Assembly: GCF_013364195.1 (NCBI RefSeq)
Contig: NZ_CP054918.1
Location: forward strand, 2,717,001-2,781,000
DNA length: 64,000 nucleotides
Source: Streptomyces sp. NA04227
GTDB taxonomy: Bacteria > Actinomycetota > Actinomycetes > Streptomycetales > Streptomycetaceae
Direction of reading: 5' to 3'
Positions 49,243 through 57,321 of this stretch are shown here, piece after piece. Under the pieces are notes generated by a model. It did not search any database and was not told where the DNA came from. It saw nothing but the letters and a program-made list of their open reading frames with translations. The first letter of the stretch is position 1. Each line of letters starts with the position of its first letter. A program made the translations under genes and the position numbers.

Positions 49243-50651
49243 TTCTTCACGTCCTTGCCGTATCGCTTCTTCCACTCGCGCAGGACCTCGGCGAGCGGCT
49301 TGCCAGAGAATGCGGCTCCGTACTGGAGCTGGTACTGCTGGGCGTAGTACGAGTCGGTCGGGTCGATGCCCTTCGCCCAGTCCTCCTTGAGGACGTCTTT
49401 CTGATCACGCTTCAGGAGGCGGAGCACGCCGCGGTACTTCATCGACACCGGGCGCTTCGTGAAAGCGGTGGTGGCGAGCGACTGGTAGCGGCGATGTCCG
49501 TGCCGCCAGGTGAGGAGCTGCGCTTCGCGGCTGATCGCGGCCATGACGATCAGCTTCGACAGCTTGGCGTAGCGGCTGGTGGAGACCGGGAAGTCGGACA
49601 GCATGTAGACGGTGGGCTGCTGAGGCAGGTGCGCGCCCCAGTTCCCGAGGGTCGGTGCCCACGAGTACGCGAACACGCCGACCAACTTCCCGTCGACGAG
49701 GACTGCGACGCCGAGCGATTCGGAGCCGGGGCGGATGTTGGCGTTCATGTACGCCGAGCGGAGCGCTGCGAACTGGCCTCCGCTGAGGACGGCGAGGCTG
49801 ATCCTGTCGCCGATCTCCTCGTCGCCGAGGTGAGGGCCGGGCCACGCCTCGGTCTTCTGACGGGGCTCGACCAGGCGCATCGGCCCTGAGTTCGCGTAGA
49901 CGTAGATCGGGATGCCGCGGTTCGTCGTCCTGGTCCGGCCGCGCAGGAACGGCGCCATCTCGGGGACCTCCTCGTTGGTGCCGAGGAGCCAGTGGTCCCG
50001 GTCGGTGATCCGTTGGATCAGGTACTCAAGCTCGGGGTCCTCCATGATCGTGAACTCGGGCGGCGTCCACTCGAACATCTCCTCCAGCTTGGCGAAGTCG
50101 CGGACGAACGCCGCGCCGGCGCCGTGGAACGGCGGGTAGGACACGACGCCAGCGCCAGGCGGGATCTTGTCGACCCAGGTCAGGGCGTCCTCGGCGCTGT
50201 AGGAGGCAAGCTTGAGGACTTCGGCCGCTGCGGTGACCTTCGCGACGGTCTTGGCGTGCAGGTCGGGCCACTGCTGCTCGTATGCCTTGCGCATCTTCGA
50301 CCAGTAGACGTGCGATTCGTTCTTGCCCATGAGCGGGGCGAGGCGCGTGCACAGCAGCATCGTGGCGAGCTGTTCGGCCGGGGTGTCGTGGCGCTCCAGC
50401 GCCCACGGGAACTCGGCCTCGGCGGTTGGGGTGAAGACGAGCGGCATCGGGTCGTCGGCGAGGTACCGGCCGATTGCGGTCGAGTACATGAGCACGTCGC
50501 AGGAGTGGAGGTCTTTCCCCAGCGACGCGAGGGTCTTCTCGACGGTGAAGTTCCCGCAGCACACGTTGTAGACGTCGGTCACGTCGGTCCACAGGGAGAC
50601 GTGCTCTCGGACGATTCGGCACATGTCGCTGGGGATCGAGCCGTGGAACAT
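49239..50651 (-). CDS. Two-part DNA modification enzyme candidate
   Basis: The 470-residue protein is read from MFHGSIPSDMCRIVREHVSL. The first half looks like an amino-methyltransferase: VYNVCCGNFT at 28-36 as a motif-I-like loop and SYPPF at 170-174 as the catalytic N/D/S-PPY/F motif. The second half (from about 300) has GVAVLVDGKLVGVFAYSW and YAKLSKLIVMAAISREAQLL, an acetyltransferase-like (GNAT) pattern resembling Mom-type base-modifying enzymes. Phage proteins of this sort are annotated as putative antirestriction methyltransferases. The reaction is inferred. Confidence 0.6.
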   Translation of the reverse strand: MFHGSIPSDMCRIVREHVSLWTDVTDVYNVCCGNFTVEKTLASLGKDLHSCDVLMYSTAIGRYLADDPMPLVFTPTAEAEFPWALERHDTPAEQLATMLLCTRLAPLMGKNESHVYWSKMRKAYEQQWPDLHAKTVAKVTAAAEVLKLASYSAEDALTWVDKIPPGAGVVSYPPFHGAGAAFVRDFAKLEEMFEWTPPEFTIMEDPELEYLIQRITDRDHWLLGTNEEVPEMAPFLRGRTRTTNRGIPIYVYANSGPMRLVEPRQKTEAWPGPHLGDEEIGDRISLAVLSGGQFAALRSAYMNANIRPGSESLGVAVLVDGKLVGVFAYSWAPTLGNWGAHLPQQPTVYMLSDFPVSTSRYAKLSKLIVMAAISREAQLLTWRHGHRRYQSLATTAFTKRPVSMKYRGVLRLLKRDQKDVLKEDWAKGIDPTDSYYAQQYQLQYGAAFSGKPLAEVLREWKKRYGKDVKK

Positions 50652-50770
50652 GGCTGGCTCCCTGGTGGTTCTGGCGGGGCCGGGCGGTGCATCCGGCCGG
50701 GCGGGGATGGTAGCCGACCAGTGACGGACCGTGTCCGCGTCGCCGCAGGCCAAGGAGGGCCTAACAACGG

Positions 50771-50798
50771 GGAAGCCCCCCGGCTGCGGAGGGCTTCC
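50771..50798 (-). terminator. Terminator after the tRNA-like gene
   Basis: Arms GGAAGCCC and GGGCTTCC have 12 bases between and directly follow the tRNA-like gene on the minus strand. Confidence 0.7.
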
Positions 50799-50803
50799 TC
50801 TTC

Positions 50804-50878
50804 TGGAGCGCCGGCCAGGATTCGCACCTGGACCTCCCGCCCGGAAGGCGGATGTGCTGCTGTTGCTACCACCGGCGC
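50804..50878 (-). tRNA. tRNA-Gly-like gene, anticodon UCC, degenerate D arm
   Basis: The 75-base sequence has a perfect 7-bp acceptor stem (GCGCCGG with CCGGCGC), discriminator T and an encoded CCA. The anticodon stem TCCGC/GCGGG closes a 7-base loop, CTTCCGG, with anticodon TCC. The T stem CCAGG/CCTGG closes the loop TGCGAAT instead of the usual TTCGAAT. The D stem has only two good pairs and the D loop lacks the invariant GG. It may be a functional but divergent phage tRNA or a decaying one. Confidence 0.7.
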
Positions 50879-51000
50879 ACTACGGTCGGCCGCGCCGCTG
50901 CTCAGGACGGCCGATCGCAGAGAGGGATGATACACACACTCTCAGCAATCACATCTGCGCGCGGTGGAGGGCTGCAATCGCGGGCTGCACCTAGGCCCGG

Positions 51001-51587
51001 CTACGCCCGTCGGGCGGCGCCACCGCGTTCCCTCTTTCCGCCAGCACGGAATCCGTGCATCGACTGCCCTTCGCGGCGGGCCGCCCGGGATGCTGACTCC
51101 CGACTCAACGCCTCGCCGCGCGAGTTCAGCAGGAGTGGACCTGCGTCGCGTCCAGCCATGGCGGCGCGGACCAGATCGTCCGCCTTGCCGGAGAGCGGGA
51201 CCGCGCGCTGCCCCGGCCGCGAATATCCTCCGCAGTGGCGGTCTTCCCCTCGGGGTCGATGTCGCGGACGTCGAGGGAGAGGGCTTCGGCCAGCCGGAGT
51301 TCGCTCTCCCACATCAACGCCCACAGTGCCCGGTGCGCGGCAGGGATCGACTCGTCGGCGATGAGGCGCCGGTACTCTTCGGGGCTCACCTCAAGTTGCG
51401 GAAGGTCGGTGCGGTGCCCCTTGCCGGGCATGCACTGGCGGGCGGCCTCGGCGGCAGCCCTGTCGTACCTCATGGCTCCGGTGTCGGGGTCGCGGTCGAT
51501 CGCATCGACGGGGGCGAGGACACGGCGCGCGGCGGCGGCGCTCAGGCCCCAGCGCTGGGCGCATTCTCGGACAGTGGTCAACTCCAT
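51001..51587 (-). pseudogene. Tyrosine-recombinase-like gene with a -1 frame break
   Basis: The first frame (51126-51587) encodes MELTTVRECAQRWGLSAAAA, a helix-turn-helix-like head, then LRLAEALSLDVRDIDPEG, the catalytic-Arg region of tyrosine recombinases. Near 51200-51210, at GGCCGGGGCA, the continuing homology moves to the -1 frame: GQRAVPLSGKADDLVRAAM, LLLNSRGEALS and MHGFR, the HxxR motif. The reading then ends without the usual region around the nucleophile Tyr. It is either a decayed integrase or a programmed frameshift making a DNA-binding relative. Confidence 0.55.
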
Positions 51588-51765
51588 GAATCCGCGACCT
51601 AGACACAGGGTGTGCAGAGGTCAAGCGTTATCCACGGGGGTGGGGTGGCCTCGAAGAACGCGGCACAAGCGGCGCAGAGGGGGCTTCTGGGCGGGGCTGT
51701 AGCCGCTCGATCGAGCAGCGTGGAGGAGGGAAGGCTGCCCGATCAGTAGCCCCGGAGACGCGCAG

Positions 51766-51802
51766 AAGGGGCCCTGACGGGCGTGTGCCGTCAGGGCCCC
51801 TT
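51766..51802. terminator. Strong bidirectional hairpin, 15-bp perfect stem
   Basis: AAGGGGCCCTGACGG and its exact complement are separated by seven bases. Outer TAGCCCC and GGGGCTA bases can extend the stem. It lies downstream of the gene at 51919 on the minus strand. Confidence 0.8.
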
Positions 51803-51817
51803 CGGGGCTATCGCAGT

Positions 51818-51919
51818 TCAGGCCACGAACAGCGTTCCCTGTTCGGCGACTTGCCGTACGGCACGAATGGGTGCCCTGTGGTGGTCGAGGTACGGGGTGA
51901 AGTCGGGGCTGTAGCCCAT
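51818..51919 (-). CDS. Small phage protein, 33 residues
   Basis: The frame MGYSPDFTPYLDHHRAP, continuing to a stop at 51818, has a GGAGCCC ribosome site and ends 16 bases before the strong terminator. It is aromatic at the start and closes with VAEQGTLFVA. Position between the ChlI-like gene and a terminator supports a real small gene. Function unknown. Confidence 0.5.
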   Translation of the reverse strand: MGYSPDFTPYLDHHRAPIRAVRQVAEQGTLFVA

Positions 51920-52019
51920 CGTGGGCTCCGATCTGGACGTTCGGGTGAAGAGAAGGAAAGCGTCGGGGCCGTAGGGGCTGTGTGTGCGCCCTGTACGGCC
52001 CCGGACCGGCGGCGGCTGG

Positions 52020-52946
52020 TCAGGCGCCGACGGGTTCGATGGCGTCGGCGGCGCAGTCCGGGCACTGCTGCCGGTAGGTACACGGCCTGTGCGCGCCGCG
52101 GCGACCGTTGCAGTGCACGCAGTTGCCGGGGTGGTGGGCGTGGCCTGCCAATAGGTTCAGCGCCTCGCTGAGGGTCGAGGCACCGAGGACACGGATACCG
52201 TCGACCTCGCGGGCCTCGGGCACGTTCGCGTCCGGGACTAGGACGACCGGGGCTCCGGCGTCGGCAGCGGCCCGCACCAGGTCGCGAATGTCGCGGACCG
52301 ACCGCAGCTTGCCATCCAGGCCGAGTTCCCCGATCAGCACGAGCCCGGCCAGCGCCGAAGCGGCGAGTTGCCCGGTCGCGGCGAGCACCGCGCACGCGAA
52401 AGCCAGGTCAAGGCTGCTGCCACCGGGCTCGTCGCCGAGCGCGACGACGCCCACCGTGACATTCGACTGGTTCCAGGTCAGGCCGCTGTTCACCATCCCT
52501 GCGCGCACTCGGTCGCGAGTCTCGATGCGGTTCCGCTCGCGCACCCCGAACACGTTGAAGTTCGGCACGCCCGGGGTGCTGGTGCCCTCCAGCCGGTACA
52601 CGGTGGCCCCGGCGACGGCGAGCGCTTCGGCGCTGCCGTACGGCTCGATGGCCGGGGCGGCGTCGCCGAGGGGGCCGTACGCCTCCATGTTGCTGTCCGG
52701 GCTCAGCCCGTAGTTGTCGACGCCGCTGCGCTCGCGCAGGTGGGCAACGTGCTGGTCGACGGCCGCGCGGGCGCTGGCGGCCCACATGGTGGTGACCTCG
52801 CCGAAGGCGTCCATGGCCTCGACGCCGATCTCTTCGAGTGCGATGGCGCACTTCGTGGCGTCGGTCGGCGCGGGGGCGACGTCCCACAGGGTGTAGCTGC
52901 TGCCTTGGTCCTGGCCGACGATGATGTACTCGCGGGTCTCGCTCAT
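52020..52946 (-). CDS. ChlI/ComM N-terminal-domain-like protein
   Basis: The 308-residue protein, starting at the ATG at 52946, has a middle region closely like the N-terminal ChlI domain of ComM/YifB: VFGVRERNRIETRDRVRAGM, then NVTVGVVALGDEPGGSSLDL, LVLIGELGLDGKLRSVRDI and VVLVPDANVPEAREVDG. The AAA+ part that follows in ComM is absent. Instead the C-terminus carries CVHCNGRRGAHRPC and QCPDCAAD, a zinc-binding-like tail. The fold is shared with the Lon protease domain. Function in the phage is unknown. Confidence 0.7.
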   Translation of the reverse strand: MSETREYIIVGQDQGSSYTLWDVAPAPTDATKCAIALEEIGVEAMDAFGEVTTMWAASARAAVDQHVAHLRERSGVDNYGLSPDSNMEAYGPLGDAAPAIEPYGSAEALAVAGATVYRLEGTSTPGVPNFNVFGVRERNRIETRDRVRAGMVNSGLTWNQSNVTVGVVALGDEPGGSSLDLAFACAVLAATGQLAASALAGLVLIGELGLDGKLRSVRDIRDLVRAAADAGAPVVLVPDANVPEAREVDGIRVLGASTLSEALNLLAGHAHHPGNCVHCNGRRGAHRPCTYRQQCPDCAADAIEPVGA

Positions 52947-52966
52947 GGCGTTGCCCTTCCGGCTGG

Positions 52967-53473
52967 TCACTGGGCGTCGGTGAGGTCGAAGTGCGCGCCG
53001 AGCGCTTCGATCTGCTCGGTCTGGGTGCGGCTGAGGGCGTCGCCGGGGTCGCCGCAGGTGCGGTACAGGTCGACGGCGGAGCGCAGGACACCGAGGACGC
53101 CAAGGACGTCGAGGGGTTCGAGCACGGACACGGGACCGGCCAGCGTCGTCTCGGGCGTAACCAACTCGCGCTGGACGTCGACTAGGTCGCGGCAGCGGAA
53201 GATGCGGAGGCCGTAGGCCAACTCGCCGATGCTCGACTCTTCCTCCCGGACGTAACGGACGATTGTCCAATCCGGAGAGCGCCCAGCGGCCATGCGGAAG
53301 ATGGCCTGGGCCGTGGGGTGGTCCTCGCCGAACATGGCGGCGGGGTCGTCCTCGTCGTTCCAGACGTCGAGAACTTCCCGCCATTCGCCGTCGATCAGGG
53401 CGGTGTCGGTGTCTTCAAGGTCGGCCGCGCGGACCGAGTCGGCGGTCCAGGTGGATCGGGTCGGGGTGCTCAC
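52967..53473 (-). CDS. Hypothetical early phage protein
   Basis: The 168-residue protein starts at a GTG after GGAGG. It is acidic, with DGEWREVLDVWNDEDDPAAM, a strand set (DWTIVRYVREEES) and a helical end (DVLGVLGVLRSAVDLYRTCG). It lies 20 bases upstream of the ChlI-like gene, so they share a transcript that probably starts near 53633. I recognise no domain. Confidence 0.65.
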   Translation of the reverse strand: MSTPTRSTWTADSVRAADLEDTDTALIDGEWREVLDVWNDEDDPAAMFGEDHPTAQAIFRMAAGRSPDWTIVRYVREEESSIGELAYGLRIFRCRDLVDVQRELVTPETTLAGPVSVLEPLDVLGVLGVLRSAVDLYRTCGDPGDALSRTQTEQIEALGAHFDLTDAQ

Positions 53474-53553
53474 GCGTTCCTCCAGTGATCTGAATGGGCG
53501 GTACGGTGGGCTCCACGTGCCGAATCGGGTTGTGAAGCCCCGCGGTTGGCGCG

Positions 53554-53595
53554 GCGGCCGACGGATTCCCAAGGCATTTATGCCCCGTCGGCCGC
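53554..53595 (-). promoter_or_regulatory. Leader hairpin, 11-bp perfect stem
   Basis: GCGGCCGACGG and CCGTCGGCCGC flank a 20-base loop in the leader of the gene at 53473. The GCGGTTGG sequence beside it recurs at 55450 and 57263. Confidence 0.55.
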
Positions 53596-53607
53596 TTTGC
53601 TGTTGTT

Positions 53608-53647
53608 GAAGGTGGTACACACCCATTCTTCCCCAAGTTTACTTTGG
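53608..53647 (-). promoter_or_regulatory. Early promoter/operator block, copy A
   Basis: The minus strand carries a CCAAAGTAAACTTGG box (53633-53647), then GGGAAGAATGGG and CCACCTTC. The block matches the one at 55507-55547 over about 40 bases. The palindromic box is a likely repressor site for an early promoter. Confidence 0.6.
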
Positions 53648-53676
53648 AAAACCAGGTTGGGGAAGAAAGTTGCAGG

Positions 53677-55425
53677 TCAGGCGGTCAGGGCCAGGGAGAG
53701 CGGGCCACGCCCCTCGGCGAACCGGGACAGCTCCTCGCCGGTGATCGCCTCGACCAATGCGCAGTACAGGTTCTCGGCGACGCCCGGGGTGACCGCGTTG
53801 CCGAGCTGGCGCACCTGATGCCGCTTCGAGCCCATGATCTTGTAGCCCGGCCGGAAGGCCATCGCCCGTGCGATCTCGTGGGGCTGCAACATCCTGAACA
53901 GGACGTCGTCGATGTTGAACTCGCCCTTCACCAGGGCGTATCGGTCGCGGGTCGGCAGAGCGCCGATCGGCTCGCTGAGTTCCCGGGCCCGGCCGTTGCC
54001 GTAGTACGGGACCAGCAGATGGTCAGGCGCGGCCACCAGACCGTGATGGTTACCGCCAGCCGACACTGTGTGGAGCGGGGCGCTGACGTGCCGGGCTTTC
54101 TCCTTGTCGCCGCCGCCGCGCATGGGGATCACGAAGGGCGGCAGATGAGCGAGGGCGGTCTCCAGGCGGGCCGTCTGGGTGCGCAGCGGGTCGCCCAAAC
54201 TCATGGGCTTCTTGCCGTCGCGTCCCTCACAGGGGACCAGGAAGGGCGGGACCACGACGCCGTCGGTCTCGACTGTTGTGCGGGTCGACATCGGCCGGTC
54301 GAGGGTGACAGCCTTGTCCCGCCAGGTACCGCCGGTCGGAACGAGGAGCGGGCCGGGGGCGGCCTGCGGGGCGTCATCCACGTCTCCGAACAGCGTTTCC
54401 TGTCCGTCGTTCGCCTGCGCTCCCCAGCCCCAGAACTGGGCGAACCCGGCACGGGTCCGCGCGATCGTGGCCGGGGCCAACCCCTCGGGGCACTCTTCCG
54501 TCTTCGGGCGGTCGCCGATCGGCGTCCCGGGTAGCGACCAGTCGATCGCGGCAGCCGCAGGGAGCACCATGGGCTCAACGACTGCGCGGCAGGCCTTGCG
54601 GGGGCACCTGTAGTCGTAGCTCTGGCGATACCTGCCCATGTCCTTGCCCGGCTTGCGGAAGACCTGGACGGCCTCAACCTTCTCGTCGCAGTCGAAGCAG
54701 AAAGCCGCCGGGCGCAGGATCCACTTGTCCCACTGGGGCGTGCGGCCGATGCTCCTGTGGATGTAGGCGACGTACAGCCGGTCTCGGCTCTGCGGGATGT
54801 GGTCGAGGCTGCGCGGGTCGACGTGCATTGAGTTGATCGCGAAGACCCACGTGGCGTAGTTCATCTTGTCGAACTCGGCCATCCAGCGGTCCCAGTCGTC
54901 CCAGTCGCGGCAGTCGATGACGTTCTCGACAACACCCGCCTTGACCAGGCCGCCTCGGGCGATCACACCGCGCAGGTACATGGGGACTTCTTCCATGAGG
55001 GCGCGCGAGCGCTCCTCTGCCGCCCGCCGCTCCTTGTCGCTCTTGAACTCGGGCTCGTCGAAGTCAATCTGACCCTGGAGCGTCTTGTCGAAGTCGCGCT
55101 TCACGCCCCGCGCCGCCGACCACTTGGGGCACTCCGGGCTGGCCCAGAAGATGTCGCACACCGGCCAGCGTTCGACGGGGGCCCGGCGAATGTCACCCTT
55201 CCAGACCTCGCAACGCGGGTTGTTCCACGCGTGCGTCGCGAGGGCCACGTCCCAGTGGTTCGCGGCCCTGGTGACCTGGACGTTGGGGACGGCGTCCGCG
55301 CCCTGCGTGTCGCCGCCAGCTCCGCAGAACCAACTCATGACGGTGAGTTCGCTGCCGTCGTGCTTGTAGGCGCGGGCCGGTCTGCCTGCGGCCCATGCCT
55401 GGGTGGTGGAGTCGATATAGGGCAC
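53677..55425 (-). CDS. DNA (cytosine-5) methyltransferase
   Basis: The 582-residue protein starts at a GTG after GAGGAGC. Motif I is FCGAGGDTQGAD (33-44) and motif VI is VVENVIDC (Glu167). Motif IV is SPECPKWS, with Cys99 as the likely nucleophile; the usual form is PPCQ, so the local sequence is unusual. The final motifs are RQLGNAVTP. A CFDC...CPRKAC region in the middle could bind zinc. It probably protects phage DNA; the recognition sequence is unknown and no restriction partner is seen. Confidence 0.83.
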   Translation of the reverse strand: MPYIDSTTQAWAAGRPARAYKHDGSELTVMSWFCGAGGDTQGADAVPNVQVTRAANHWDVALATHAWNNPRCEVWKGDIRRAPVERWPVCDIFWASPECPKWSAARGVKRDFDKTLQGQIDFDEPEFKSDKERRAAEERSRALMEEVPMYLRGVIARGGLVKAGVVENVIDCRDWDDWDRWMAEFDKMNYATWVFAINSMHVDPRSLDHIPQSRDRLYVAYIHRSIGRTPQWDKWILRPAAFCFDCDEKVEAVQVFRKPGKDMGRYRQSYDYRCPRKACRAVVEPMVLPAAAAIDWSLPGTPIGDRPKTEECPEGLAPATIARTRAGFAQFWGWGAQANDGQETLFGDVDDAPQAAPGPLLVPTGGTWRDKAVTLDRPMSTRTTVETDGVVVPPFLVPCEGRDGKKPMSLGDPLRTQTARLETALAHLPPFVIPMRGGGDKEKARHVSAPLHTVSAGGNHHGLVAAPDHLLVPYYGNGRARELSEPIGALPTRDRYALVKGEFNIDDVLFRMLQPHEIARAMAFRPGYKIMGSKRHQVRQLGNAVTPGVAENLYCALVEAITGEELSRFAEGRGPLSLALTA

Positions 55426-55449
55426 GGTGAAGCTCCTCGTGAAGCTAGG

Positions 55450-55484
55450 CGGTTGGCGGCCGGGCGAGCGGGGATTCCCGCCCC
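55450..55484 (-). promoter_or_regulatory. Leader repeat with GCGGG-GATT-CCCGC hairpin, copy 1
   Basis: This 35-bp block (CGGTTGGCGGCCGGGCGAGC, then GGGGATTCCCGCCCC) in the leader of the cytosine methyltransferase gene is nearly repeated at 57263-57298. Confidence 0.55.
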
Positions 55485-55506
55485 CTGCTCACACGGCCGG
55501 AGTGGT

Positions 55507-55574
55507 GAAGGTGGAACCAGTCCCATTCTCCCCCAAGTCAACTTTGGGTATTCGAGTTTCCAAAGTAAAGTTGG
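55507..55574 (-). promoter_or_regulatory. Early promoter/operator block, copy B with two boxes
   Basis: It contains CCAAGTCAACTTTGG at 55533-55547 and CCAAAGTAAAGTTGG at 55560-55574, opposite in orientation. TTGACT on the minus strand could be a -35 box overlapped by the first palindrome. Confidence 0.6.
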
Positions 55575-55608
55575 CAAAAGAATGGAAGATAATCCCAGGT
55601 CAGCGTGA

Positions 55609-56070
55609 TCACGGCAGGGAGAGCGCTGCGGCCTTGCCTAGGTCCAGCCGCCATACCCGAGTACCGTCACGGTCGGGTAGGCGCTCACTGATCGGCTCCC
55701 ACACCTCGCGGTTGGTGTCGTCGAGGTACGACGTCCACTCGTTCATGTCGAGGACCGCATTCATTCCTTCGGTCTGGCCGAGGTCGTCGACGAACGTGCG
55801 GCGCTCGCCGGCCGCCATCCAGTACGCGCCGGTCGCGAACAGTGACCCGCTCCAGGTCTCGGTGAACTCGGCCCATGCGGCATCGAACGGGGCGTCGTGG
55901 TCGCAGCCGGTCAGGATGTCGCGGACCGTCGCGGCGGCTACGACAGTCATGGCGCGACCGGCTCGCTGCTGCGCTGCGTACAGCTCGCGGATCGCCTTGT
56001 CTACGGCCCGGGACAGCTCGCGGCCGTCAGGCAGCGGGTAGGCGCGGTTCTGGGAGCCGTGGGTGGCCAC
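55609..56070 (-). CDS. Hypothetical early phage protein
   Basis: The 153-residue protein starts MATHGSQNRAYPLPDGRELS. The first half is helical (VDKAIRELYAAQQRAGRAMT) and the second rich in Trp and acidic residues (NAVLDMNEWTSYLDDTNREV). It resembles no family I can name. It lies upstream of the cytosine methyltransferase gene but is separated by the operator block, so the two are probably different units. Confidence 0.65.
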   Translation of the reverse strand: MATHGSQNRAYPLPDGRELSRAVDKAIRELYAAQQRAGRAMTVVAAATVRDILTGCDHDAPFDAAWAEFTETWSGSLFATGAYWMAAGERRTFVDDLGQTEGMNAVLDMNEWTSYLDDTNREVWEPISERLPDRDGTRVWRLDLGKAAALSLP

Positions 56071-56158
56071 GTGGCGTCCTCGTTTCGTCCGGGTGGATGA
56101 AGGGGGTGCGGCCCCGGGGCGGGCACGTGGCCCGCCCCGGGGGCCAGGTATGCGGTGG

Positions 56159-57232
56159 CTACTCGGCCGGGAAGACCAGGACGTACGCGCCGTCCACGTG
56201 CGGCGGTGTGTCGTCGCTCCAGCCGCACGCGGTCAGGTCGTCGCCGGTCGGATTGAAGGCGAGCAGCCCGGCCAGCCGGTCGTGGACCTTCTGTGCGACG
56301 TCGCTGGGCACCGGAGTGCTCGCCTGGCCCTTGGTGTCGTCGACAAGGAACATCACGAACGGCTCGTCGGCGTGAGGGTCGATGACGATGCCAACCGCGT
56401 CGGGGCAGGCCGCGCGGACGTCGTCGACGAGGTACGGCACGGTCTCGGTGAGCAGCTTCCGCCGCGCGGTGATGAACCGTTCGCGGGCCTTCTCCAGTGG
56501 GCCGTCTCCGCACTCCTCGGCGCCGACGGGCGGGAACACGATGCGGTGCAGTTCGGGCAAGCCGATGTCGCGAGCCGGGCACCATCCGCCGATCTCCAGG
56601 TCGGTGTGGCCGTCACGGTGGTCGAGGGCCTTGCGCAGCACCTCGTCCGCCTCGCCCAGTGTCTCGGTGTCGAACGGGCCGTACCCGTCTTCGCCGTCGC
56701 TGTCGTCTCCGGCGGGCCAGCCGGGATGGCCGGTGGCCTCAATGTGGGCGATGTGGCCGAGACCGTCCAGGCACAGGAGCGCCGACGTCGCCTCCGGCAT
56801 CTGGGTGCGGACGATCTCCCCGGCCCGGCGGGCGGACTCGGCGAGTACCTGCTTCCACGCCTCGAACGTCGCCTTCTTCGTGTAGAACAGCGGGCCGTCT
56901 GCGACCTCGTACCAGCACCATTCCCAGCCGCCGATCCAGTAGCGGCCGTTCTCGTCGGGCTTGACGACGTTCGCGGCGCTGCCGGGCTCATCGTGGAGGC
57001 ACGACCAGCGGATATGCAGCACGACCGGCACAGGGCCGTCGATGACCTTGATCTCGTCAGTGCCGTCGTGCCCGGACCTCTCGGCCAATTCCTTGGTGTG
57101 GGCGGCGAGCTGGCGTACGGCGTCCAGCGTGAGGCCGGGCGACAGCCAGCCGTTCCAGCGGTTCGCCAGGTCGACCAGCGCGGGGTAAATGTGCTCGTCG
57201 TCCACGCAGACGAACGTCTCGGTGTAGCCCAT
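56159..57232 (-). CDS. Early phage protein, paralogue of 57322 gene plus extension
   Basis: The 357-residue protein begins MGYTETFVCVDDEHIYPALV. Its first 110 residues match the layout of the next upstream gene: TLDAVRQLAAHTKELAERSG, KVIDGPVPVVLHIRW, and YWIGGWEWCWYEV. The extra C-terminal 240 residues are acidic and mixed alpha/beta (DAVGIVIDPHADEPFVMFLV). No enzyme motif is seen. Its leader contains the second GCGGGGATTCCCGC hairpin block. Confidence 0.68.
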   Translation of the reverse strand: MGYTETFVCVDDEHIYPALVDLANRWNGWLSPGLTLDAVRQLAAHTKELAERSGHDGTDEIKVIDGPVPVVLHIRWSCLHDEPGSAANVVKPDENGRYWIGGWEWCWYEVADGPLFYTKKATFEAWKQVLAESARRAGEIVRTQMPEATSALLCLDGLGHIAHIEATGHPGWPAGDDSDGEDGYGPFDTETLGEADEVLRKALDHRDGHTDLEIGGWCPARDIGLPELHRIVFPPVGAEECGDGPLEKARERFITARRKLLTETVPYLVDDVRAACPDAVGIVIDPHADEPFVMFLVDDTKGQASTPVPSDVAQKVHDRLAGLLAFNPTGDDLTACGWSDDTPPHVDGAYVLVFPAE

Positions 57233-57262
57233 GACAGGGCTCCCTTCAAGTGTGAAGTGTTC

Positions 57263-57298
57263 GCGGTTGTCTGCCGGGCGAGCGGGGATTCCCGCCCC
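57263..57298 (-). promoter_or_regulatory. Leader repeat with GCGGG-GATT-CCCGC hairpin, copy 2
   Basis: Nearly identical to 55450-55484. It lies between the stop at 57322 and the start at 57232. Confidence 0.55.
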
Positions 57299-57321
57299 AC
57301 GCCCGTCCGGCTGCGCCCCGG

